This document shows positions 9,845 to 19,702 of a stretch of 64,000 nucleotides of DNA, piece after piece. Under the pieces are notes generated by a model. That model saw nothing but the letters and a program-made list of their open reading frames with translations. It was not told the DNA's origin and searched no databases. Made by a program: the position numbers and the translations under genes. The stretch is from assembly GCA_014529385.2 (NCBI GenBank), contig CM043961.1, positions 13,185,978 to 13,249,977 on the forward strand, read 5' to 3'. This DNA comes from Adiantum capillus-veneris (lineage: Eukaryota > Streptophyta > Polypodiopsida > Polypodiales > Pteridaceae). Within the stretch, counting starts at the first letter, position 1; every line of letters starts with the position of its first letter.

Positions 9845-9926
9845 AGTGTAATCCCACGTTCCTGCACTCTGTGTCTTTACCCAAAACAACCGAGGCTCAC
9901 TCTTTGAGGAAAAAGTGATTGATATG

Positions 9927-9941
9927 CCGGCAATGGAACCA
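9927..9941 (-). promoter_or_regulatory. Primer binding site of element E
   Basis: TGGTTCCATTGCCGG on the minus strand, directly adjoining the LTR end TTTCA. It shares its first nine bases with element A's site. I cannot assign the tRNA from memory; it is not the initiator-Met sequence used by C, D and G. Confidence 0.65.
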
Positions 9942-11646
9942 TGAAACCGGCCCGTAGGGCGGTAGGCGTTGGCTTTCACCCGAAATTCTTTACTTAAAAC
10001 ACACACACAGAGCACTTTGCAAAGGAGACCTGTAACGGGAATTAACACTATATCACACACACGGCTCGGAAGCTAGAATGCTCCGAGCAGACGCCGACAA
10101 CCTGTAGGCCCCAAAATTGGCGTCCCTTTCGGTATTTCTTTATTCTTTAGGAGGGTAAATTACAAGGTAAGGTCCTGGGAATCCTTCACGTGTATCCACC
10201 TAGATACCATTTGATTTGGCCAAATTTCGGTAGCATAACAGCCCCAAAACTTGCGCGAAACCAATTCCCCTGCTGGAACTCACTTGCACTGGCGTATACC
10301 CTCTGATTCCTGCCCAAAAACAGTAAATTCAGCATGCTGTATTTACTGGTTTTTGCCCTGTTTTCAGCCCCAAACAGTCCCCTTACTGTCCTCTGCCAGT
10401 GGGGCACGATTCCCAAGTGTTCTGGCGTCCGTATGGCTGAAAAACAGTCAAATTACAGCGCATACACAACGCTGATTTTGCACCTGTACGGTGAGGTTAT
10501 GACCCTCACCAGTGCCTGCTTTGGAGTAGCAGTTAGCTACCCCTGTTCCTGCTCAAGGAGGCTCTTGCCTCAGCACGAAAGCATGAACCCACACAGTTGT
10601 ACATCAGTCAAATGAGGAGCCCTCTTGTGGGGCATCACATAACTGCACGTAGGGGAGAGAGAGAGCAGTGTGTATTGTGCAGGGCATCACTCCTAGCACC
10701 ACACTGTACATGAGAGGGAAAAGAAGCACTCCATAGCTCTTAACCTGTGACAGACTCTCAATGAAGCATCCTCCCAGCATAAATCGAGCGCCCTCTCTTC
10801 TGCCCTTGACCTGTAATGCATCTGTGAACAAATAGATGCGAAAAGGAGAAGATTTCCATGGCTGCCAAAACCTGCGTATCGCTGAAAACGCAGCAAAACA
10901 GCCCTGTAAACACGCATCTGATGCCTTCCAATGCTGTAAATGAGCTCCTCGAACCTAGGCAAAGTTATGGGAAGCTCAGAAATGGAGAGAAATGGCTGAA
11001 AATCAAAGTTAACAGCCTCCAAAACTGCTCCCAAAAGTCAGTTACGGGTTCTGTTCTCCCAGACTTGGTAAATTGACCAAAAAGTGCCACTTGACACTCA
11101 TACATGCAATTTCCCCGCATTGGGCTTCCTGCTTAAAAATCTCTCAAATGGTGCATTAGTTGACTTTGCAGCAGAGTACGAAAATGTTCCCCTTGTCATA
11201 CCGGAGGTAATGACGCGAACACATTTCACGACCCAAAATAGCAGTTCCCTAAATTTTAGGAAATTTCCATTGCACTCTCACTGGTCATCTGACCATCTAT
11301 CCTCATTGGGACCGCATCCAAAAGTGCAATGTGGCCTAACTGTCGGATACTTTCTGTTGGTGATCCCACCTTGACCTTATGCCTTTATTGAGTTCACTTC
11401 CTAGTATCCACCAACTTGCTAAGTGGAACGGGGGGACCTACATGATCTTGCTTTGAGCCTAGACATCCTCTTACTTTACGAATTCCAGTGCCGACCAACT
11501 TCCCGTCTGCGGGTGAAACTACCGTTCACATTGGCCATACAATGTCCGACCATTTGCAACTTCAAAAAGAGGGTCTTGAAAATTAAACAAAAATCATTGG
11601 AAAGAAACCAACAACTAAGGTTAGCAGTTGCCACGTCCTCGTGACA
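9942..11646 (-). repeat. 5' LTR of element E
   Basis: A 1705-bp LTR on the minus strand, TGTCACGAGG...CCGGTTTCA. Relative to the 3' copy it differs by scattered substitutions and a 3-bp indel near 10160. It contains the shared stem-loop motif (about 10108-10145) and a roughly 200-bp block resembling element A's LTR. Confidence 0.85.
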
Positions 11647-11851
11647 CTCTGGTGTCGTATCTCTCTTCTCTCTCTATCTCTCAGTCTCATACACTTGCAC
11701 GCACAGTGTCCATTCACTTTATTTGTGATCATAGCATTTTCCACTAAGAACGGAAGGCTCTCCCTTCCATAAGAACTAAAAGGAACCTTGAGCATAGTTC
11801 GGAGCACTCATCTTGAGCAAAGCGCAAACAATCATTCCGCTGCACCTAACA
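11647..11851 (+). repeat. C1 5' LTR, right part
   Basis: It resumes after element E and ends CACCTAACA, as in C2. The short duplicated CTCTGG marks the E insertion point. Confidence 0.85.
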
Positions 11852-11852
11852 T

Positions 11853-11864
11853 TGGTATCAGAGC
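11853..11864 (+). promoter_or_regulatory. Primer binding site of C1 (initiator tRNA-Met type)
   Basis: TGGTATCAGAGC, one base after the LTR end. It is identical in C2 (34231-34242). Confidence 0.92.
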
Positions 11865-12294
11865 TTTGACAGTGTTCTGTATCACTCAAGGAAAGAACCA
11901 CAAGAATTTTTTTTGCTTGTTGAGGTCGCACGAACCCAAGTTTGCTTGGGCGTGTCGATTCCTATTCGTGTTTTGTTGAAGAGTGATAGGAATCCGAAGA
12001 AAGAAGGGCTTGTCCAGCCTCCCCTTGTGTCTTTTCACTCATTGAGAGCGGACCGTGCACTTAGCGGCCGGCCAATCGACGTGAGGTGGGAAAAAGCAAC
12101 CTTGGTGTGAGTGCAAGGCGGCCAAGGGGTGCGCCTGCAGAAAGGAGTAGAACTCGGGTGAAGAGAAGATCCTTCTCAAACGCGATTTGCAAGCGAAAGA
12201 AAACCTCAAGATCCTCAAGACCCCAAGAACCCAAGAACCAAGACCCTCAAGAACCCAAGTTCCTCGTGGACTTAAGAACCAAAGATCATAGTGC

Positions 12295-13853
12295 ATGGTT
12301 GTCACCCAAACCGGAATGGATACTTCGCATACAGGTGATGAGCATGAGAGAGGCAGCGAAGATTTTTCCCCACCAGGAGACTTTTTCGACCCTCCCCCTT
12401 CGCTATCTACGCCACGAGTTGTACTCACTCCTATGGAGATGATGGTCAAGTCGATGTTGGACATGATGGCACAACAACAAGAAACGAATCGAGTTGCATT
12501 GGTACAACTCGCAAGCAAAGCAGAACAACAAGAAGCTAGGGACCGTGAGCGTGACGACAGAATTGCAAGAATTGCCGTAGAACAAGAAGCCAAGGACCGT
12601 GAGCGCGACGAAAGAAACGCCAGACTTGTCGCACAACAAGAAGACAAGCGCCTTGCTTTCGAACGCGAGCGCGACGGAAGAAAAGAACTAAGAAAGGAGG
12701 GAGCGGCAGCACAAAGCGCGGCTTTGGAGGCCGAACGTGTAGCTCAAAGGGAGCTACGCACTCAAGAATTGCTTGCCCAAGTCCTAGCCTCGAAGACCGA
12801 ACCACCCAAAGATCGTGGGAGTTCCTCAAGTGGTGCAAGCCACGATGCGGATTCCAACCATCCAGTCACAGAGAAGTTGACCTTCAGTAAGTATGATGGT
12901 AAGATGGATGCTACGGTTATTCATTCTTGGTTGCATCAATTTAATGCTTATTTTGCGACAACTAAGAAGATAGGGAATAGCAAAGTTTTGACGGCAGCTA
13001 TGTACCTTGCCGGTGATACCATCAATTGGTACCATGCATGGCAAGAGGCACAGCTAGCTGCGCACCTAGAGGAAGCCGACGAATTCACGCCTCTCTTTTA
13101 GTTGGGCTGATTTCCAAGACAAGCTCAAGGCGCGGTTTATGCCACCTCAGTACCTCGCACGATTGAAAGACGATTGGCGCTCTCTCAAGCAAAATGGTAT
13201 GCCAGTCATGTCTTTTTCTAATTGTGTTTTGCAGCTAGGCACTCAATTACGAAAATCGGATGATGAGCACAAAGAGGCTTTTCTCTACGAGTATATCAAG
13301 TACGATGTCGAGGTACTCGATCCAATCGATCTCAACAAGGCGGTAGCGATTGCTCTCGCACAAGAGATAAAGCACAACAAGGGAAAGCCTAAGGAGAACA
13401 AGACTTCCACAAGTACCTCACAGACTTCTCAGAACCCTCATAACGGTAAGAATGGTAAGAATGATAACTCTTCTAACCAATCTTCCAACAGTCTCTCATC
13501 AAAGAATTCTTCCAATGAATCTAAGGGTAAGGCTAACACAATTGCTAAACCTAAGCTTACTCCAGATGAAAAGGTAGCACAAGGAATTGTAGGAGGATAC
13601 ATCACGTCGGAAGAGCAAAGCACTTATTCTAAGGAAGGTCGTTGTTTTCATTGTCACATTAAGGGTCACATAAAAAGAACATGTCCTAAGCTTGAATCGA
13701 ATGAATCTAAAGAACCCACAGCACCCACTTCCTCTGTCAATGCAATGAATGATAACACAAATGTGCCCCCAGTTTCTCAGGACCCTCCCATTGATGATTC
13801 TCTCATTAAATGTTATGGTCATACGTCGGGGCACCGTTTTGTCATATTGTTTG
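12295..13853 (+). pseudogene. C1 gag
   Basis: Gag starts at ATG 12295 (MVVTQTGMDTSHTGDEHERG), conserved in C2 at 41612. Residues about 50-165 form a long charged region rich in QQE and RERDD repeats that should be coiled coil. The capsid starts at LTFSKYDGKMDATVIHSWL. A stop at 13099, by a one-base frameshift, separates FTPLF from SWADFQDKLKARFMPPQYL. The second frame (to 13853) carries an Asn/Ser-rich linker, PKLTPDEKVAQ and an intact CCHC knuckle, CFHCHIKGHIKRTC. The frame would continue into the protease but is interrupted by a solo LTR at 13854. One frameshift plus that insertion inactivate it. Confidence 0.8.
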
Positions 13854-15330
13854 TGAAACCGGCCTGTTCAATCCAAAAAGGGCGGTAGACTTTACTTTAA
13901 ACCTTGATTTAGCTTTCACCCATTATTAGTCGTCTATTTTACCTGTACTTTCAAGACACAACAAAGGGGAGAGGGATACAGGCTGCTAGATTGCACCTGT
14001 ATGAGTAGACAGACACCAGATTGGCCCCTAACTTAGGCGCCCCTTTCGGTATTTCTTTATTGTTCACAAGAGGGAATAAACGCTGAGGTTCCCTACAAGC
14101 TGCCCCGCACAAACTCGGCTGAATTTCCTCTGTTCCAGCCCGATTTCGACAGCATAACTGTACTAGAACCCTTCACGGTCAGTATTCCCACGCATTGACT
14201 GACTTTCCCGACGCATACGGGCGCTTTGCAAAACCTGGCGAGAATCTGCAGCACGCTGAATTCTCTGTTTTCAGCCCTGAAAATGCGCCAGATCACCTGT
14301 ACAGCGATCCCCTTGCGTCCCTGAACCTCCTGGGGGTATTAGGGTCCGTTTAGGGCCAAAACCCTAAACCTGCAAAAATACACAGCAGGCTGTAATTCGC
14401 TGTTTCGGGCTCCGTTTCGCGTGCCGGTCGCATCCCTAGCAAGTCCTCGAGCTCCCGCACCTGTAGGGCTACTTGCCCTTTGAATCGGACGAGATTTCTG
14501 GCGTGAAACCTCTCCGAATTCACCTGTACCTGCGGGGGGATTAGCCGCTAGCTAATCCAGTACCTGTGCAAGAGGCTCTTGCCTCGGCAATCGCGCATGA
14601 ACCCACACAACTGTACATTGGTCAAATGAAGAGCCCACTAGAGGGGCATAACATACTGCCAAAGGGGAGAGAGAGGGCAGTGCGTAGCGTGCAGGGCATC
14701 ACTCCTGGCACCGCACTGTGCATAAGAGGGAAAGCAAGCACTCCATAGCTCTTAACCTGTGACAAAATCTGAAAATGAGGCTCTCCCCTCTTCAAATTCA
14801 GCGCCACTTCTTGTTGCATAAGGCAAGTGCACCAGAAGGTGCCACTTGGCACTTTTACAAGCATTTTCCCGTTTCGGGGTTGCCGCCTAAAAATATCCCA
14901 ACCGGTTGCCCAGTTGACTTCACGGCAGAGTAAGAAAATGTTCCCTTTGTCGTTCCGGAGGTAATGACGCCAACACATTTTCAGGTCTCAAAATAGCAGT
15001 TCCCTAAATTTTAGGAGATGCTGCCATTGTATCTTTCTAGGTCATCCGACCCTCTTTGTACACTGCGGCCACATCCAAAACTGAAATGTAGCCTCTGTAG
15101 CAAAGGATTCCACTTTGGCTAGTCAATGACCCCACTTGGCTAACCATAGTCCTTGTCCAACCTTAGTGCTCTCTTGCCCTCAGGCCTGGACTCCCTCTGG
15201 ACAGTTCCACACTAGCTATGCAATGCAGGGCAGTTAGATTTCCCGAGGGGTGTTTCCAAAAAGTGAAAGTAAATAGATAATAAGAAAGAAATCAACAAAA
15301 AGGATAGATAGTAGTCACACGCTGGTGACA
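13854..15330 (-). repeat. Solo LTR of family A in the C1 protease
   Basis: A complete 1477-bp LTR, the same length as both LTRs of element A, in minus orientation and flanked by the 5-bp duplication GTTTG (13849-13853 and 15331-15335). It differs from the element A LTRs by scattered substitutions and small changes. It is the usual product of recombination between the two LTRs of a full insertion. It splits the C1 protease just before the catalytic Asp. Confidence 0.93.
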
Positions 15331-16015
15331 GTTTGACCCAGGTAGTATGCATGATGTGATCAGTTCCTCTCTTGTTGAGAGAGCCCGCCTCAAAGTTAGT
15401 CCGAGATCTCCTATCGAGGTCTCTGGCTTTCGTCCCGGTATGGACGCTCTCATCACGGAGGAGTGCCTTGATGTGTTGTTTGCAATTCAACAGACTGCCT
15501 TCACTAGAAGATTTGTTGTTTCTCCTCTCTCAGGATGTGATATGATTTTGGGCATTCGATGGTTTCGTGATACTAACGCTCTCATTGATTTTGAGGCCAA
15601 CACTTTAACTCTCAATGCCAAAAGTGATTCTCCTGTTGTCATTCATGGAGAGGACATTGCTCATTCTCCATCTCTCATTGCTAATATGCAGGACAAGATT
15701 GAAAGGATTCGGGAAAAGGAGACTCTCTTAGTCTCTTCTTCTCCAAAGCATGATACCCAGGATTTGCATGATTGTATGAAGCATGATGACGAATTGAATG
15801 ATATTGATTTGCATGATCAAGATGTGATTGTTCACAAGGATGATGTGTTAGTGGATGCTTTTTCTAGCAAAGCTAACCTCGTCGTAGATTGGATCAATCA
15901 CGACGAACCGATCTTGGCTTTCGAGTCGAGGTCTAAAGAATCCCCACAGGACGATTTGATCATTCAGGAAGAAGCGATCTTGGCTCTCGAGCCTAGGTCA
16001 ACAGAACCCTCATAG
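15331..16015 (+). pseudogene. C1 protease and acidic linker
   Basis: With the solo LTR removed, the frame reads from GHRFVIL into LFDPGSMHDVIS, a retropepsin active-site loop with D-P-G instead of D-S/T-G. It continues through a conserved beta-sheet region to SGCDMILGIRWFRDTNALIDF, the second protease signature. From about 15720 follows an acidic, His/Asp-rich linker (KHDTQDLHDCMKHDDELND) and two repeats of EPILAFESRS / EAILALEPRS. A TAG at 16012 ends this frame. C2 has CAG there, so the ancestral frame ran on into the next domain. Confidence 0.75.
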
Positions 16016-16762
16016 GAAGTATTAGGTGTTCGCATGATTGATATGCACGCATTGTTCGAATGTTTCATTCGTGATCGTTTCCTGTATTTTAGTCAGCATC
16101 GTTATGTGATCCCTTTTCCTAGGCATGACATATTGTATGTTGAACACGTTTCTCTTATGGATGAGTACGACTGTATGCGGATTTTTCATGAAAAGCTGAA
16201 AAGTATGTATGTAAGGAAGTCACATTCCATGTCTCTTCCTTGGCATGACACAGTTTCCGAACGAGCACATGATTGTATGAGCACCACGCATGGGCATTTC
16301 CATTGTGATTTGCCACAGTTGATTGATTTCGATCAAACAGAAAAGATTCGATCTCATTGTTTGCATGTGTTTGATGAACGGGTTGTCACTCCGTCTCTAC
16401 TTTCATCCACATTGTATACACAGTCTTTAGAGACGACATGATTTTTTTCCTTCACTTTACATGCAATGGGTATGTTCATGGTTTTGTGTTGGAGATGGTT
16501 TCATGAATTTTCAGCCATGGAGATTCTTGAAGACGAAAGAAGCAGGTCTCTCGACGAAGTTGAAGCATCGAAGGAGCCACATAAGACTTTGTGTCGCTTT
16601 CGGCACAGCCCAAAGAAGCAAGCGTTGCAGACCTTTATGAAGTTCAAGTACTGCACGACCCACACATCAGAGTGGGCCGGCGAAGAGTCCCTTCCAAGAT
16701 TTCGGATGCTATTGGCGATCTACCTTGATGCCATACAGTTCGGTACCAGTACCTCACTTTGA
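16016..16762 (+). pseudogene. C-family conserved unknown domain (C1 copy)
   Basis: I do not recognise this region. It starts in frame after the TAG with EVLGVRMIDMHALFECFIRD and continues FPRHDILYVEHVSLMDE and MRIFHEKLKS, then less conserved reading to 16441. A second frame (16466-16762) begins MGMFMVLCWRWFHEFSAMEI and contains LDEVEASKEPHKTLCRF. C2 carries close counterparts at 43140-43760. Nothing resembles reverse transcriptase (no FxDD), RNase H or integrase (no HHCC, no DDE). It sits where pol would normally begin and ends at the purine tract before the 3' LTR. It might be a remnant of an unusual pol or an independent gene of the family. Confidence 0.6.
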
Positions 16763-16773
16763 AAAGGAGGGGA

Positions 16774-17901
16774 TGCTACGTGACACATCCCAACCCTATG
16801 TGTCCGTGGACAAGCTACACCACAACAGGGTTCAGTCAGTCTAGATTTAGCAGTGATCTGGCACTTTTGTGAGTCTATTCGTAGACCGTGCATGCCCAGT
16901 CACTTAGCATAGATGCATATCCTCCGGTTGCACACAGCATGATTATCAGTATTCCCATCAGAATCCATCAGATTCAGTCAGGGGAATTTTCCAGTGCATT
17001 TAGCCTATTTTCCCTATTTTAATTTTCTCTTATTATTTTTAAGTGACTTTCCAACAAAACTAGGTAGGGCAATTTTGCTAAGTTAATATATAAGCAAACC
17101 CAAGTTAGCACTTTTTGGCAGAAGAGGCAGCAGGAGCACATGCTCAACAGGCACCTTCTCAGCAGGACCCAGCAAGAACCTTGGCGTTTTCCATTGCCGT
17201 CACCGCCAACACCATTCAAGACCTAGCGCCATACTCTTCATCCCTTGGCGTTTCCTCCCCCAGCAAGACCATCGCCATCAATTCCCTTGCTTGGCGTTTT
17301 CCCCTACCCAAAGGCAGCCCTTCCCCTAGCGTTTACTAACGCTGGCAACCTCTGCAAGTTCTCAGCGTTTTCAGCCCAAAAACGCCAGCAATGACCTGCA
17401 AATTCTCAGGGTTTTCAGCCAGCGACATCAGCCCTAAAAACGCAGATCTTCAGCATTGAAAAACGCAGATTTTCAGTAGATGAAATCGCAGCAGATTCAG
17501 CCCATTGGTTGCAAAAGTTTCCCCAATTTCAGCCCATAAAAACGCAGCCAAAACAGTCATTTTCAGCCACCGAAACAGTCCCGAATTTCAGCAGATAGAA
17601 GACCACAGATTTCAGCGATCAAGTCGTCGTCATCATCACCGTCGTCGTCATCGGCATAGTCCAAGTTGCATGAGTCCATTGCATTCGCATTGTACCATTG
17701 TGCAATCAAAAAGTAGACCACTCTCGCCAACGAGAGTGGGGCCTTTGGAGGAGGGTTTTACAACGTCTCTGGTGTCGTATCTCTCTTCTCTCTCTATCTC
17801 TCAGTCTCATATACTTGCACGCACAGTGTCCATTCACTTTGTTCGTGATCATAGCATTTTCCACTAAGAACGGAAGGCTCTCCCTTCCATAAGAACTAAA
17901 A
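16774..17901 (+). repeat. C1 3' LTR, truncated
   Basis: It starts TGCTACGTGACA (the palindrome is damaged relative to the 5' LTR) after the purine tract AAAAGGAGGGGA. It carries the hairpin at 17718-17739 and stops at CATAAGAACTAAAA, about 90 bp before the expected end, where the element B LTR begins. Confidence 0.85.
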
Positions 17902-18339
17902 ATGCAAACATAGATTCCTCGCGAGAAAGCGTCTGAAAACTCGTTAAAATATTCCGCTTTTTAAGAAAAGCTTTTCAGAACCTATCTTTATTCTTGTGCT
18001 TGCGTCTTTATGCGTATTCCTCTTTCCAGTTCGGGTTTCTTGCCAGACCCACGAGATATTCCCTTTCCGATGCTCCCGTTACCCCATCATGTGACGCATC
18101 AGGAATATTCGTTTCCCGGTCTCTCCCACCGAACTAACGGTAAAACCCCTTCGCGATGCTTAATGTCACCCATCATATGACGCATCAGAGTTTTCCGTTC
18201 CTGATGGCTTTTTATAATTCCAGTAGATCTACAGTTCCTAACCTTACGATTCAAGTGCACATCTTTAAATATCCTAATTTTAATAAAAGGAAATTACTCG
18301 AGAAAATAAGAAAATAAGAAAATAGTCCATTTAGCAACA
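17902..18339 (-). repeat. 3' LTR of element B, truncated
   Basis: It matches 32521-32960 of the 5' LTR closely, including the end AGTCCATTTAGCAACA. About 830 bp of the distal LTR are missing at the junction with C1's 3' LTR. A purine tract (AGAAGCCGGAGGGA on the minus strand, 18340-18353) adjoins it. Confidence 0.85.
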
Positions 18340-18351
18340 TCCCTCCGGCTT

Positions 18352-19702
18352 CTAAACAGTTGTCCTCAATTGTAGTGCTTGTACATATCCTTCCAGAATC
18401 TCGGGATAGGGTGCTAATTCCTGCTCGGTCATCCACTGAGCATCTAGAGTAGAATAATTCTTAAACTTTACCAAATACTTCCGTGTAATCTTCCCGGACT
18501 TAAGTGGTCGCTCCTGATGATGAATGATCTGTTCCGGTTGGAGTATTTCTTCCGTTTCCTCAACCTCAGGAGGTTCCTCAGCAATAGGCTGACTGGGAGG
18601 CGGTCTCACATATGGCCGGAGGAAACTAACATGGAAAGCATTGTGGATCTTCCAATTAGGTGGTAAGTCTAATCGGAACGTCACATCGTTCACTTGGTCA
18701 ATTATCTTAAACGGCCCATAATAGCGATTGGAAAGTTTTACCACTTTCCCTTTATGAGTCGCTTGTTTCTTTAGTCTTGCCTTCTCAAACTTGAGTAAGA
18801 CTAATTGACCGACTGTTAAGTCCAGATTCCTTCTGTGCTTGTCCGTAACTTTCTTATGTTTTTCCTGAGAGCGTAAAATTGCTCTCTTAACTTGCCCGTA
18901 GGCCGTGTCCAAATCCTGGACAAACTCATCTGCTGCGAAAATCTTATCCTTAGTGACAAGGATCGGTGGAAGCAAAGGCTTACCATAGAGAATCTCAAAA
19001 GGTGCTTTCCCCGTAGACAAATGCACGGTATTGTTATACGCGTACTCAACAAGGGGCAAATACTTCTCCCAGTCAGATTGTCTCTCTGACACATAAGATT
19101 TCAGCATATCCAATACTGTGGAATTAGCGATCTCACTCTGCCCATCCGTTTGAGGATGATATGCAGAAGAAAAATTCAACTTTGTGCCAAGGTTATCAAA
19201 CAAGGCACGCCAAAAGTTGCCTGTCATGCGAGGATCTCGATCACTCACAATAGACTTGGGCAGTCCATGATGCGTAAAGATGTGTGCTAGAAAAATTCTA
19301 GCCATATGGTCTGCTTTGATTGTTTTCTTAATTGGAATAAAGTGAGCTTGCTTGCTAAATCTGTCCACGATAGGCCAGATCGCATCATTTCTAGTTTGAG
19401 TCTTTGGGAGATCCATAATAGAATCCATGGCAATACTCTCCTAGGGTTGATCAGGCACAGGTAAAGGTTGGAGTAACCCAAACGTCTTATGCCGATCATA
19501 CTTTACTTTTTGGCAAACCAAGCATTCTCTGACATATTGATCAATGTTGCTTTAAGGCTTGGCCAAAAGAAATATCTTTCCAATGCTAAGGTCGTAGGGA
19601 GAATTCCTCGATGACCTGCATATGGTGAAGCATGTGCTTCTTCCATGATTTTCTTTCTCAATGGTTCTGCCACGCAAATTGCTTGGTGGTGATAGAGGTA
19701 AC
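18352..19702 (-). pseudogene. Element B integrase and chromodomain
   Basis: From 19702 the reading gives AEPLRKKIMEEAHASPYAGH, the HHCC zinc domain (broken by a frameshift before the CC pair), LLQPLPVPDQP, a TAG replacing a Trp codon, and then an open 358-codon frame. That frame contains the integrase core with Asp in AMDSIMDLP, Asp in IVSDRDPRM and Glu in DGQSEIANS, the GPF/Y-type module (NRYYGPFKII ... [15 protein letters not shown]) and a C-terminal chromodomain (ILQPEQIIHHQER ... YLVKFKNYSTLDAQWM). The chromodomain places B among the chromoviruses. Stop and frameshift make it inactive. Confidence 0.85.

Larger units (their letters stand above)
7367..11646 (-). mobile_element. Element E: internally deleted LTR element in the C1 LTR
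   Basis: Two direct copies of a 1.7-kb LTR (7367-9068 and 9942-11646) flank only 873 bp of internal DNA. On the minus strand the order is LTR, primer site TGGTTCCATTGCCGG, 32 codons of gag, unassigned sequence, a chromodomain remnant, a purine tract, LTR. Nearly all of gag-pol has been lost. The insertion duplicated CTCTGG (7361-7366 and 11647-11652). The LTRs differ by visible scattered substitutions and a small indel, so E is older than element A. Confidence 0.85.
6381..17901 (+). mobile_element. C1: gag-protease LTR element without RT/integrase
   Basis: 5' LTR 6381-7366 plus 11647-11851 (split by element E), iMet primer site 11853-11864, gag from 12295, protease split by a solo LTR (13854-15330), an acidic linker, a conserved unknown domain, a purine tract (16762-16773) and a truncated 3' LTR (16774-17901). 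Without the two insertions the internal region is about 3.4 kb and contains no reverse transcriptase, RNase H or integrase motif. A second copy, C2 (33137-45023), has the same plan. Movement would need enzymes from another element. Confidence 0.8.

Noticed and set aside
14566-14748. Identical 60-codon frames at 14566-14748, 20286-20468 and 27508-27690 as a conserved small protein
   Set aside because: All are antisense within copies of one LTR; two are parts of a nearly identical LTR pair. Kept only as a low-interest observation.
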